Part shown: piece by piece, positions 7,367 through 16,393 of the stretch
Layout: each line of letters starts with the position of its first letter
Position numbering within the stretch: the stretch's first letter is position 1
Source: Acetobacteraceae bacterium
GTDB taxonomy: Bacteria > Pseudomonadota > Alphaproteobacteria > Acetobacterales > Acetobacteraceae
Assembly: GCA_030041375.1 (NCBI GenBank)
Contig: JASHOA010000087.1
Span: forward strand, 1 to 32,000
Length of the DNA stretch: 32,000 nt
Direction of reading: 5' to 3'
Made by a program: the position numbers and the translations under genes
The notes under the pieces: model-generated
What the model was told of the DNA's origin: nothing
What the model saw: the letters and a program-made list of their open reading frames with translations, nothing else
Database searches by the model: none

Positions 7367-8422
7367 ATGCCGTCCTTCGCCAGCGCCTTCCTCGATCGCC
7401 TCGCCGTCCCCGCGGACCTGGTGCAGACGATCCGCCAGATTGGCGAGCAAAAGGGGCGGCAGGAGCTGTATCGCCTGCAGGCGCCGGAGAAGCTCGAAAA
7501 CCTGCGCCAGGTCGCGATGATCCAGAGCGTCGAGTCCTCGAACCGCATCGAGGGCGTGGTGGCGGCGAAGGGCCGTGTCGAGGCGCTGGTGCGCGAGAAG
7601 GCAACGCCGCAGAACCGCTCGGAAGGCGAAATCGCCGGCTATCGCGACGTGCTGGCAACGATCCATGCGCACGCCGCCGACATCCGGCTCGGCGACAATG
7701 TCGTGCTGCAATTCCACCGCGACCTGATGATATACGCGTCCGGCGCGGGTGGCGCGTGGAAAAGCGCGCCCAACGAGATCGAGGAGGTGCGGCCGGACGG
7801 CACGCGCCGCATCCGCTTCACGCCGACCGAGCCGCATCTGACACCGGCGGCGATGCACGCGCTGCACAGCGATTTCGCCGCGGCGATGAAGGCCGGCCAT
7901 ATCGAACCTCTGCTTCTGATCGCGCTCTATGTGCTGGACTTCCTCTGCATCCATCCCTTTCTCGACGGCAACGGGCGCATGGCGCGCCTGCTCACCGTGC
8001 TGCTGCTGCACCAGCAAGGTTACGAGGTCGGGCGCTATATCAGCCTCGAGCGGCTGATCGAGCAGACCAAGGAATCCTATTACGATACGCTCTACCGCGC
8101 CTCCCAGGGCTGGCACGAGAGCAGGCACGATCCGATGCCCTGGATCGCCTACTGGCTCGGCACGGTGCTCGCCGCCTATCGCGAGTTCGCAAGCCGCATC
8201 GGCCGGCTTGCCACCGGCCACGGCGCCAAGACCGACATCGTACTCTCCGCCATCAACCGGATGATCGGCAGCTTCAGCATTTCCGAGCTTCAGGCGGCCT
8301 GCCCCAGCGTCAGCCGCGACTGGATCAAGATCGTGCTCGACCAGCTCAAGAAGGAAGGCCGGCTCAAGCTCTCCGGCCGGGGCCGCAGCGCCCGCTGGCA
8401 CAAGGCGGAAATGGCGGAGTGA
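7367..8422 (+). CDS. Fic-domain protein, predicted AMP transferase
   Basis: Fic enzymes usually move AMP from ATP onto a hydroxyl of a target protein. The 351 residues show a Fic N-terminal helical region with the inhibitory motif SNRIEG (S58 to G63, pattern S-xxx-E-G), the catalytic motif HPFLDGNGRMAR (196-207), and a C-terminal winged-helix-like segment (SFSISELQAACPSVSRDWIK). The inhibitory helix comes first, as in self-restrained class II Fic proteins. The gene sits between hsdM and hsdS, five bases after hsdM. Whether it modifies RM subunits or a host target on attack is unknown. Confidence 0.9.
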   Translation: MPSFASAFLDRLAVPADLVQTIRQIGEQKGRQELYRLQAPEKLENLRQVAMIQSVESSNRIEGVVAAKGRVEALVREKATPQNRSEGEIAGYRDVLATIHAHAADIRLGDNVVLQFHRDLMIYASGAGGAWKSAPNEIEEVRPDGTRRIRFTPTEPHLTPAAMHALHSDFAAAMKAGHIEPLLLIALYVLDFLCIHPFLDGNGRMARLLTVLLLHQQGYEVGRYISLERLIEQTKESYYDTLYRASQGWHESRHDPMPWIAYWLGTVLAAYREFASRIGRLATGHGAKTDIVLSAINRMIGSFSISELQAACPSVSRDWIKIVLDQLKKEGRLKLSGRGRSARWHKAEMAE

Positions 8423-8501
8423 ACCGGGAAATGGCGTATAAAGAGCCAGATACTACACCATTGGCCTCCAGACTCCCCCATTTCCGGCGGGAGGTCCGTC
8501 C

Positions 8502-9749
8502 ATGAGCCGCCGGGTGCCCGAGGGGTGGCAGCGCTTAGAACTCGGGTCGATTTTAACCGAAAGCCGCATACCCGTCGCTCAGAACGATAAATCAAAGCGA
8601 CTAACAGTTCGCCTTCACCTCCAAGGGGTGGCTAAGCGGGAAGAGCGCGATTCAGATCGCGATGACGCGACCATCTATTTCGAACGAAAGGCGGGTCAAT
8701 TCATCTATGGCAAACAAAATCTATTTCGCGGCGCCGTCGGATTGGTTCCAGACGATCTCGACGGCCATCAATCTACTCAAGACGTCCCCGCTTTCGACAT
8801 AGCAGCCGGCGTCGATCCGCGATGGCTCCTTCATTATTTCTCCCGACGATCATTCTACGCATCACTCGAGACAATAGCGACTGGAACCGGATCAAAACGC
8901 ATTCAGCCACGCGAGCTATTCGAAGTTGCAATCGATATCCCTTCGATCTTTGAACAGCGGACGATCGCCGAAATCCTCGACAGCGTCGACGCCACAATCA
9001 CGGCAACACGGTGCGTGATCGAACAGACTCGCAACCTTAAGCGCGCGCTGATGCAGGAGCTTCTCACCTGCGGCATCCCCGGCCGCCACACGCGCTTCAA
9101 AGACAGCCCGCTCGGCGAGCTTCCCTCGGACTGGCGAGTCGCCAAACTTGGAGATGTTGCGACAATCACCAACGGCGCAACGCCAAGCAAGAAAGTCGCA
9201 GAGTACTGGGAAGAGGGGGACATTCCGTGGCTGCCTACAGCCAAAGTCAATGATCGCATAATCACTGCCGCCGAGAATTTCATCACTCGGAAAGCGCTCA
9301 ACGAATGCCCTCTTTCCTTAATCCAGCCCGGATCAACCCTGGTTGCCATGATCGGCCAAGGGAAAACCCGAGGAATGTGCGCATATTTGGCCATAGATGC
9401 AGCGGTCAACCAAAATTTTGCTTCAATCGTTCCGGGACCGACCCTTGATGGATGGTTTCTGTTCCGCCTCCTATCGGACCAGTATGACCAGCTTCGGAAT
9501 TCCGGGCGTGGCAGCAATCAAGGTGCCCTGAATTGCGCGATACTCAAGTCATACCTGATACCTCTCCCGAACTTTGACGAGCAAAGGGAAATAGCCGCAC
9601 TGGCCAGCGTGGTCGCTGGCCGCGAGGAAACGGAAGCTTGTCAAGTAAAGGGCCTGACTGCACTCAAAGGTGCCGCACTATCAGGGCTTCTCTCCGGACG
9701 AATTCGCGTCAGTAATGACGATCTCCTCGAGAACATCACCGCGGGATAA
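8502..9749 (+). CDS. hsdS: Type I restriction-modification specificity subunit HsdS
   Basis: Recognises the bipartite DNA target for the HsdM/HsdR complex. The 415 residues hold two target-recognition domains. The first ends with the conserved helix FEQRTIAEILDSVDATI; the second starts GELPSDWRVAKLGDVATITNGATP, and ends DEQREIAALASVVAGREE. ATG follows GGGAGG. Base composition is visibly more AT-rich than hsdM or hsdR around it, with codons such as TTA, ATA and AAA, as expected if specificity genes are swapped by transfer. The gap to fic (79 bases) holds no convincing gene. Confidence 0.92.
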   Translation: MSRRVPEGWQRLELGSILTESRIPVAQNDKSKRLTVRLHLQGVAKREERDSDRDDATIYFERKAGQFIYGKQNLFRGAVGLVPDDLDGHQSTQDVPAFDIAAGVDPRWLLHYFSRRSFYASLETIATGTGSKRIQPRELFEVAIDIPSIFEQRTIAEILDSVDATITATRCVIEQTRNLKRALMQELLTCGIPGRHTRFKDSPLGELPSDWRVAKLGDVATITNGATPSKKVAEYWEEGDIPWLPTAKVNDRIITAAENFITRKALNECPLSLIQPGSTLVAMIGQGKTRGMCAYLAIDAAVNQNFASIVPGPTLDGWFLFRLLSDQYDQLRNSGRGSNQGALNCAILKSYLIPLPNFDEQREIAALASVVAGREETEACQVKGLTALKGAALSGLLSGRIRVSNDDLLENITAG

Positions 9750-9751
9750 AG

Positions 9752-10888
9752 ATGCCGCCGCCACCCTTCATTAGCTTCGAGCAAGCCTTGCAGGAAACCG
9801 CCCAAACGAAGCGGCATTTGCTGCTTGGCAACGGATTCAGCATCGCACTTTTTCCGGAGCGGTTCCATTACGGCTCGCTGCTCGACCAAGCGGATTTCAC
9901 CGGATTTCCCGAGGCTCGAAAGGCGTTCGATCAGCTCAGCACAACCGATTTCGAGGTGGTGATTCAAGCGCTTAGGCAGGCCGTCGCCTTGCTTCCACTT
10001 TATTCGGGCGATGCCAAAGGTCTGGCGAAGATGCGAGAACATGCCGAGGCCCTGAAAGAGCTGCTCGTAAGGACGATCGCGGGCCGGCATCCCGAGAGGC
10101 CGTCCGACATCTCCGACGAGCAATACGCGGCATGCCGTACCTTCCTCGCCCATTTCGTCGGCGATAGCCGCAATCTGAAGCCGGGCGGTAAGGATCTGCG
10201 CGGCGATGTCTATACGCTCAATTACGACCTGCTGCTTTATTGGACATTGCTGCACGATCAGGTCGTTCGCTGGAACGCCGAAGATCCGCTGGCCTCAATT
10301 GTCGAGACCGCGGAAGCCCTGCAGCATGATGACGGGTTTCGCGCGCCCGATGGCGACCCCGAAGCACCCTACGTCACCTGGGATGGCGAAGAGGCTCACA
10401 AGCAGTGCATCTTCTTTCTGCACGGCGGCTTGCATCTCTACGACTACGGTTACGAGCTTCAGAAAAAATGCTGGGAACGCTCGGGCGGCATTCCGCTGGT
10501 CGATCAAATCCGCGCCGCGCTGAATGACGGCAAATTCCCTCTCTTCGTCTCGGAGGGAGATAGTCGCGGCAAATTCGAACGTATCCGTCATTCCGGGTAT
10601 CTCCATAAAGGCTTGCGCAGCTTCGCGCAAAACTGCCGAACCAAATCTGCCGCCCTGTTCATCTATGGCCACTCGCTCGCCGCAAACGACGATCACGTCC
10701 TTCGCCAGATCGCACGCGGAAAGATCGAGCAGCTTTATGTGAGCCTTTACGGCGCTCCGGACTCGGACGAGAACAAGGCAAAGATCGCCCGAGCCCAGGC
10801 ATTGGCCGCCGCGCGCACCGCTCAATTCCCGCTGAATATCGCTTTCTTCGATTCGGACCAGGCAAACGTGTGGGGCGCCAATGGCTGA
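9752..10888 (+). CDS. SIR2-like DUF4917 protein
   Basis: The 378 residues match the DUF4917 pattern, a distant SIR2-fold group: LLLGNGFS (23-30) as the nucleotide-binding turn, YTLNYDLLLYW (around 154-164), FFLHGGLHLY (221-230), and a C-terminal ALFIYGHSLAANDDH. SIR2-like proteins in phage defence often degrade NAD+, but activity for this family is not established here. It starts two bases after hsdS stops and overlaps hsdR by eight bases, so it is made with the restriction subunits. It may be an added effector or a regulator. Confidence 0.82.
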   Translation: MPPPPFISFEQALQETAQTKRHLLLGNGFSIALFPERFHYGSLLDQADFTGFPEARKAFDQLSTTDFEVVIQALRQAVALLPLYSGDAKGLAKMREHAEALKELLVRTIAGRHPERPSDISDEQYAACRTFLAHFVGDSRNLKPGGKDLRGDVYTLNYDLLLYWTLLHDQVVRWNAEDPLASIVETAEALQHDDGFRAPDGDPEAPYVTWDGEEAHKQCIFFLHGGLHLYDYGYELQKKCWERSGGIPLVDQIRAALNDGKFPLFVSEGDSRGKFERIRHSGYLHKGLRSFAQNCRTKSAALFIYGHSLAANDDHVLRQIARGKIEQLYVSLYGAPDSDENKAKIARAQALAAARTAQFPLNIAFFDSDQANVWGANG

Positions 10889-13856
10889 CCGCACCCGCTG
10901 GGACGAGCTGAGCCAGTCCGAGGAGCCGGCGGCGCTTCTGCTGCAACGGCTCGGCTGGACCTTCGTGCCGCCCGAGCGGCTCAAGGCCGAGCGCGCGAGC
11001 CCGCGCGACATGCTCCTCCTTCCGCGCCTCGAAGCCGCGATCCGGCGGCTCAATCCGTGGATCTCGGCCGAGAATGTCGGCCGTATCCTGCGCGAGCTCG
11101 CCACCGTACAGGCGGCGAGCCCGATGGAGGCGAACGAACGGCTGCATATCCTTTTGACCTATGGCGCGACCGTGCGCCAGGACATCGGCGACGGGCTGGG
11201 CGTGAAGGATCGGCCGGTACGGCTCATCGATTTCGACGAGTCCATTGGCCCAATCACAAGAAATGGGGGCAACGAGTTCGTTTTCACCCGCCAGTTCCCG
11301 GTGCAGAACGTCAAGGGGCTCACCATCGTCCCCGACATCGTGCTGTTCGTGAACGGCGTGCCGCTTGCCGTCATCGAATGCAAGAGCCCGAAGATCGCCG
11401 AGCCGATCGCCGAGGCGATCGGCCAGATGCTGCGCTATCAGGAGCTGGAGGATCGCTTCGAGCATCTCGGCGCGCCCAAGCTGTTCGAGACCGCGCAGGT
11501 GACGGCGGCGATCTCGGGTGTCGGTGCCGCCTATGCGACCGTCGGCACGCCGCGCAACCATTGGGGCGGCTGGAAAGTGCCCCATCCCCTGACGCTCGAC
11601 GAATTCCAGAAGCGCGAGGGCGATCCCACGGCGCAGAATGTCCTGCTCTACGGCCTCTTCCGGCGCGACAATTTCCTCGATCTCATGCGCAATTTCATTG
11701 TCTTCGAGGTCGAAAGCGGCCGGCTCGTCAAGAAGCTCGCGCGCTATCAGCAATTCATCGCCGTCAACCGCGCCATCGACCGCATCCGCGACAACGAAGG
11801 CCCGGCGCGCGGTGGCGTGGTATGGCACACGCAAGGCTCCGGCAAGTCGCTGACCATGGTCTATATGGCCTTGAAGCTGCGGCGGATGCCGGAGCTCGAA
11901 AACCCCACCATCGTCATCGTCACCGACCGCACCGATCTTGACCGCCAGATCAGCGGTACCTTCAGGGCCTGCGGCTTCCCGAATCCCGAGCAGGCGACGC
12001 ACATCAGCCATTTGCAGAAGCTTCTCGCCGCCCATGCCGGCAAGACGATCCTCACCACCGTGCAGAAATTCGGCGGCATCAACGAGCGGCTGGCCGACGC
12101 CGACAACATCTTCGTCATGGTCGACGAGGCGCACCGCACGCAATACAAGAGCCTCGCCGCGCGCATGCGCCAGGCGCTGCCCAACGCCTGCTTCCTGGGC
12201 TTCACCGGCACGCCGATCGACAAGAAAGACCGCAGCACCTTCGCAACCTTCGGTCCCTATATCCACACCTACACCATCGACGAGGCGGTGAAGGACGGCG
12301 CGACGGTGCCGATCTTCTACGAGACGCGGCTCGCCGACCTGCATGTCGCCGGCGAGACCATCGACCATGTGTTCGAGCGCGTGTTTCGCGACCGCACGCC
12401 CGAGGAACGCGAGGAAATCAAGCGCCGCTACGCCACCGAGGAGGCGCTGGCGGGCGCGTCGAGCCGCATCCGGCAAATCTGCCTCGACCTCATCGATCAC
12501 TTCGAGAAATACATCTACCCTAACGGCTACAAGGCGCAGATCGTCGCCGCCAACCGCGAGATCGCCGTGCTCTACAAGGAGACGCTCGACCGGCTCCTGA
12601 GCTACGAGGACGCGCCGAAAACGGCGCTGGTCATGTCGATCGGGCACAACGATCCGAAACGCTACCGCGATGCCGCCGTTCCGAAAGACCGGCAAAAGGC
12701 GGTGATCGAAGACCAGTTCAAGGTGAAAGGCGATCCGCTCGCCGTCCTGATCGTCTGCGACATGCTGATCACCGGTTTCGACGCGCCGGTCGAGCAGGTG
12801 ATGTATCTCGACAGCCCGTTGCGCGAGCACACACTGCTCCAGGCCATCGCGCGCGTAAATCGCGTGACCGACGAGAAAAAGACCTATGGGCTGATCGTCG
12901 ACTATTGGGGCGTGTCGCGGAACCTCCAGGACGCGCTGGCGATCTTCAATCCGGCCGACGTGGCGAATGCGCTCAGGCCCAAGAGCGACGAGCTGCCGCG
13001 GCTCGAATCGCGCCACCAGACCGTGATGCGCTTCTTCCATGGCGTGCGCAAATCCGACATGGAAGCCTGCCTCAAGGTGATCGAGCCCGAGGATGTGCGG
13101 GCGGAATTCGAGCAAGCCTTCAGGCGCTTCGCCGCAAGCCTCGATATGGTGCTGCCCGACCCTGCGGCGCTGCGCTTCACGGCCGATCTCCGCTGGCTCG
13201 CCGATTTGCGGGCGACCGCACGCAACCGGTTCCGCGACGATACCTTCGACCTCGCCGGCTGCGGCGAGAAGGTGCGCCAGATGATCGAAGAACACGTCCA
13301 ATCGTCCGGTGTGCGCGGGTTGATGGAGCCGGTCTCCGTGTTCTCACACGATTTCGACGAGGCGGTCGAACGGCTCACCAGCACCGAGGCCAAGGCGAGC
13401 GAAATGGAATATGCGCTGCGCCACGAGATCAGCGTGCGGCTGGAGGAAAACCCGGTCTTCTATCACTCGCTCCGGGAGCGGCTCGAAGCGCTGATCGAGG
13501 CGCGGCGGCGCGCCCAGATCGATGCGGCCGAGCAGCTCAGGCTGTTCGGAATGCTGCGCGAGGAGATGCTCGGCGCCGCGCGGAAGGCCGAGAGCCTGGG
13601 CATGAGCGAGGAACAATTCGCCTTCGCCAACCTGTTCGACGGCGCGATCCCTACGGAGCAGGCCAAGGACCTGGCCGGCGCCGTCATCGACGCGCTCAAG
13701 CCGCTCACCGTCATCGATTGGCAGAGCAAGGAGGATGTTCAGCGCGAGATGCGCCGACAGGTCAAGCGGCTGTTGCGGGTCGCGGGTATTCGGGACGGCA
13801 TCGAGGGGACCACCAACGCCGTCATCAATCTGGCGCGGGTGAGGCTGCGGTCATGA
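10881..13856 (+). CDS. hsdR: Type I restriction endonuclease subunit HsdR
   Basis: Translocase and nuclease subunit that cuts unmodified DNA after ATP-driven translocation. The 991 residues contain the PD-(E/D)xK nuclease (PD 151-152, ECK 166-168), Walker A GSGKS (319-323), VDEAH (414-418), GFTGTPI, a second RecA lobe (VLIVCDMLITGFDAP, then QAIARVNR), and a C-terminal helical domain that binds HsdM. Length is usual for the family. It overlaps the DUF4917 gene by eight bases and the metalloprotease gene by four. Confidence 0.96.
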   Translation: MADRTRWDELSQSEEPAALLLQRLGWTFVPPERLKAERASPRDMLLLPRLEAAIRRLNPWISAENVGRILRELATVQAASPMEANERLHILLTYGATVRQDIGDGLGVKDRPVRLIDFDESIGPITRNGGNEFVFTRQFPVQNVKGLTIVPDIVLFVNGVPLAVIECKSPKIAEPIAEAIGQMLRYQELEDRFEHLGAPKLFETAQVTAAISGVGAAYATVGTPRNHWGGWKVPHPLTLDEFQKREGDPTAQNVLLYGLFRRDNFLDLMRNFIVFEVESGRLVKKLARYQQFIAVNRAIDRIRDNEGPARGGVVWHTQGSGKSLTMVYMALKLRRMPELENPTIVIVTDRTDLDRQISGTFRACGFPNPEQATHISHLQKLLAAHAGKTILTTVQKFGGINERLADADNIFVMVDEAHRTQYKSLAARMRQALPNACFLGFTGTPIDKKDRSTFATFGPYIHTYTIDEAVKDGATVPIFYETRLADLHVAGETIDHVFERVFRDRTPEEREEIKRRYATEEALAGASSRIRQICLDLIDHFEKYIYPNGYKAQIVAANREIAVLYKETLDRLLSYEDAPKTALVMSIGHNDPKRYRDAAVPKDRQKAVIEDQFKVKGDPLAVLIVCDMLITGFDAPVEQVMYLDSPLREHTLLQAIARVNRVTDEKKTYGLIVDYWGVSRNLQDALAIFNPADVANALRPKSDELPRLESRHQTVMRFFHGVRKSDMEACLKVIEPEDVRAEFEQAFRRFAASLDMVLPDPAALRFTADLRWLADLRATARNRFRDDTFDLAGCGEKVRQMIEEHVQSSGVRGLMEPVSVFSHDFDEAVERLTSTEAKASEMEYALRHEISVRLEENPVFYHSLRERLEALIEARRRAQIDAAEQLRLFGMLREEMLGAARKAESLGMSEEQFAFANLFDGAIPTEQAKDLAGAVIDALKPLTVIDWQSKEDVQREMRRQVKRLLRVAGIRDGIEGTTNAVINLARVRLRS

Positions 13857-14593
13857 GCGGCACCAAGCGCACACTGATGCTTGGCAAGACCGCGATTCCC
13901 TATCGCGTCAGGCGCAGCCCGCGGCGCAAGCGCACGATCGCCCTTATCATCGAACCGGGTACGGACCTGACGATTTTGGCGCCCGCGACGGCGGAAGTCG
14001 CGCGCATCGAGGCTGTGGCGCGGCGGCGAGCCGGATGGATACTGCGCAAGCTCGCAGACATCCGTGAACGGGCCCATGCACAGCGTCCGCGTGAATTCGT
14101 CGACGGCGAGAGCCTGACCTATCTTGGCCGCCAGTATCGTCTGCACGTCACCTACGCGGCGGCCGCAAAACCAAGCTGCAAGCTACGTGGTGGCTGGCTG
14201 GAAGTGATCGTCCCCGCGTCCGTCCGCATGCGCGATCGCCAGCGCGCGGTCGCTCAGGCGGTTCAGAGTTGGTATCGTGCCCAAGCCCGTTCCCGGCTCA
14301 TGACCCGCGCCAGGATCTGGTCCGCGCGCCTTGGAATCACCTTTGGCCATCTCCTGGTTACAAACCCCGCCAAGCGCTGGGGAAGCTGCGATGCCGTGGA
14401 CAACATCCGCATCAATTGGCGCATCATGATGGCGCCGCTTTCCCTGGTCGATTACGTCGTTGCGCACGAACTCTGCCACATCAAGCACCGGAACCATTCT
14501 GACGAGTTCTGGCGACTTTTGGGGTCGGTCATGCCGGATTGCGAGCGCCGGCGAGCCGCACTGAGAAAGCTCGGCGCCCGTTACTCTCTGTGA
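13853..14593 (+). CDS. YgjP-like zinc metalloprotease (DUF45)
   Basis: The 246 residues match the YgjP/DUF45 metallopeptidase family: an N-terminal beta-rich part, NPAKRWGSCD (171-180), INWRIMMAPLSLVDYVVAHE, and the zinc site HELCH (205-209) with a third ligand likely at H215 in HRNHSDEFW. Such genes are commonly attached to type I RM loci, possibly for turnover of the complex; the substrate is not known. The start ATG overlaps the hsdR stop in an ATGA arrangement, so translation is coupled. Confidence 0.88.
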   Translation: MSGTKRTLMLGKTAIPYRVRRSPRRKRTIALIIEPGTDLTILAPATAEVARIEAVARRRAGWILRKLADIRERAHAQRPREFVDGESLTYLGRQYRLHVTYAAAAKPSCKLRGGWLEVIVPASVRMRDRQRAVAQAVQSWYRAQARSRLMTRARIWSARLGITFGHLLVTNPAKRWGSCDAVDNIRINWRIMMAPLSLVDYVVAHELCHIKHRNHSDEFWRLLGSVMPDCERRRAALRKLGARYSL

Positions 14594-14659
14594 GGAGCCG
14601 ATTGGCGCTCCCGGAATTCGACCACCGGAAGGAACGGATTTCACGGACGGACGAAGCCA

Positions 14660-15820
14660 ATGGCCACACTGACGAGAGAAGAACTTTACGAAAAGATCTG
14701 GGCGACGCCGACGCATAAGCTCGCAAAGGAATTCGGCATTACCGGCACCGGCCTCGCCAAAATCTGCAAGCGAATGGATATGCCGGTGCCGCCGCGCGGC
14801 TACTGGAACAAGCTTCAGGCGGGCAAGCCGGTGGTCAAATATCGACTGCCGCCAGCCGGGCAGGGCACCCAGCTCCGCGTTGCGATCAGCCCGACGCCGC
14901 CCAAGCCGGCACCGCCCGGCCCGCCGAAGATTCCTGAAACCGTTGCCGCCGAAATCGCGACCGAGACCGCGAAGATCGGCCACGTGCGCGTGCCCGAGAC
15001 GCTGTCCCATCCACATCCTTTGATCCGTAAATGGATCGATGAAGATCGCGGGCGGGAGCGCGAAAACCGCCGCTCGCGATGGCCGATGCCGCACGATCCG
15101 ATCGACGGCTCGGAGATCCAGAAGCGCGGTTTGCGGATTCTCAGCGCGTTGTTCGGCGCCTGGGAGCGACTCGGACATCGCGTCAAAACCGACGGCTACG
15201 GGCATCGTGCCTATTTCGAGGCGGACGACCGCAAGATCGAATTCGCGCTATTCGAGTACGAGCGCCAGCGCCGACGCCCGCTCACCGACGAGGAGAAATA
15301 CGATCCCCTCTATCAGCACAGCAAGTGGCGGCAGATCAAGGAACCGACCGGGCAGCTCGTCTTCCGCATCAAAACGCAGATCGGCATCGGCGGGAAAACG
15401 GAGTGGCGAGACCAACCAGACGGGCCGCTCGAACAGCAAGTCGAAGTAATTCTGGCTGAATTGGCCGCAGTGCCGGCGCTCCTCCGAGAAGAGGAAGCAC
15501 GTCGGCGGGAAGCCGAGCGACGCCATTGGGAAGAGCAGCGGAGACGCGAGGAACAGAAGCGCCTACGCCGGCTCGATGCCGCTCGCTGGCGACATTTTGT
15601 TGACCTTGCGATGGGCGCCGAGCAGGCACGAAGCGCCCGCGCCTTTCTTGCCGAACTCGAGCAAAAATGCCGTTCTGAGGCCACCGAGGACGGCTCGAAA
15701 GAGCTTAGAGAATGGCTCGAATGGGCGCGCGAGAAGGCGGTGCGGATGGATCCTCTGTCGCGCCCGCCTAGCGATCTCTTGCGCGAAAATCAGTCGGTCG
15801 ACGAGTGGACATATCGCTGA
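14660..15820 (+). CDS. Hypothetical protein with N-terminal HTH-like region and coiled coil
   Basis: The 386 residues start TREELYEKIWATPTHKLAKE, then FGITGTGLAKICKRMDMPVP and PRGYWNKLQAGKP, a recurring N-terminal module that looks like a small DNA-binding helix-turn-helix. A proline-rich linker follows (PTPPKPAPPGPPKIP), then a mixed domain with an aromatic, basic core. A charged coiled coil rich in E and R comes next (about 265-310), then a helical tail ending WTYR. I recognise the N-terminal pattern from uncharacterised bacterial proteins but no function. It lies 66 bases after the metalloprotease gene, so it may be the last member of the RM operon. Confidence 0.72.
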   Translation: MATLTREELYEKIWATPTHKLAKEFGITGTGLAKICKRMDMPVPPRGYWNKLQAGKPVVKYRLPPAGQGTQLRVAISPTPPKPAPPGPPKIPETVAAEIATETAKIGHVRVPETLSHPHPLIRKWIDEDRGRERENRRSRWPMPHDPIDGSEIQKRGLRILSALFGAWERLGHRVKTDGYGHRAYFEADDRKIEFALFEYERQRRRPLTDEEKYDPLYQHSKWRQIKEPTGQLVFRIKTQIGIGGKTEWRDQPDGPLEQQVEVILAELAAVPALLREEEARRREAERRHWEEQRRREEQKRLRRLDAARWRHFVDLAMGAEQARSARAFLAELEQKCRSEATEDGSKELREWLEWAREKAVRMDPLSRPPSDLLRENQSVDEWTYR

Positions 15821-16148
15821 GCAAGAGCGAAGTCCACTGTTTGACTGCTGAACCCGGCCAAGCGCGCGAGCGATATGAGCGTGGATTGGTGCAGATGAGC
15901 GCAATCGGAAGGCCGCAGCACGAAGCGGGGCAAGATAAGAGAGACCCTCCAAGGGGTAATCAAGGCAAAACCTGGGGCACCCGGGGTGAAGTTCGGCTTT
16001 GTAGCAATCTCCATCAGCGCAACAACGCCGGAATTCGGCCGTTTCGACAGCCCTCCCCAGAGCTGTGCTGCACCTGCGTGCCCGGGGTTTTGCCCCGCTT
16101 ACCAATTCGAGCTCTAACCGATTGAAAACACTATCGCAGGAAAAGGAA
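15821..16148. other. 328-base intergenic stretch without a supported gene
   Basis: The stretch from the end of the HTH/coiled-coil gene to tRNA-Phe holds short open frames on both strands but none with family features or a ribosome site. A small hairpin, CGGGG-TTTTG-CCCCG, lies at 16083-16097 with only two T's after it. No copy of the tRNA-Glu 3' end, no integrase and no inverted repeat typical of an IS were found. It is probably the right border of the RM block. Confidence 0.5.
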
Positions 16149-16224
16149 TGGTGCCCAGGGGCGGAATCGAACCACCGACACTGCGATTTTCAGTCGCATG
16201 CTCTACCAACTGAGCTACCTGGGC
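16149..16224 (-). tRNA. tRNA-Phe (anticodon GAA)
   Basis: A 76-nt cloverleaf on the minus strand: acceptor GCCCAGG/CCTGGGC, D arm GCTCAGTTGGTAGAGC, anticodon loop CTGAAAA giving GAA, T arm GGTGGTTCGATTCCGCC, discriminator A and encoded CCA. It follows rng in the same direction, as in many alphaproteobacteria. Confidence 0.97.
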
Positions 16225-16289
16225 AGCAGGAACCTAGGCTCCGATTAACCGATGCCCCAGCCTCGATCAAGCTGGCCGGGCTTCTCGCT

Positions 16290-16383
16290 CGACGGGATGC
16301 GAACCCGGCGCCCGGGATCGACCTCGGCCCAATGGCGGCCGTGCGAAGGACGAAATCACGCAACCGCTGCTCTGCTACAGAAC
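16290..16383 (-). other. Possible decayed tRNA remnant between rng and tRNA-Phe
   Basis: Read on the minus strand, the stretch has a tRNA-like 5' part (CTGTAGCAGAGCAGCGGTTG, like a D arm missing part of its loop) and a T-arm-like CGGGTTCGCATCCCG about 65 bases later. The acceptor arms and the anticodon stem do not pair and no CCA follows. It may be tRNA debris or chance. The same place often carries yacG in related genomes, but no zinc-ribbon CPxC motif is present. Confidence 0.25.
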
Positions 16384-16393
16384 AGGCGGACGG

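Noticed and set aside
15563-16105. A minus-strand gene in the gap before tRNA-Phe
   Set aside because: It runs into and opposite the HTH/coiled-coil gene, shows no recognisable motif and lacks a ribosome site.
4628-16224. A tRNA-bounded integrative island with att sites in tRNA-Glu and tRNA-Phe
   Set aside because: No direct repeat of either tRNA end was found at the opposite border and no integrase gene is present; the two tRNAs are simply flanking landmarks.
16225-16393. yacG (gyrase inhibitor) between rng and tRNA-Phe
   Set aside because: The place fits, but no CPxC zinc motif or intact frame is present, and the short matching run VRIPSSEKP is what a T-arm-like sequence would encode by chance.
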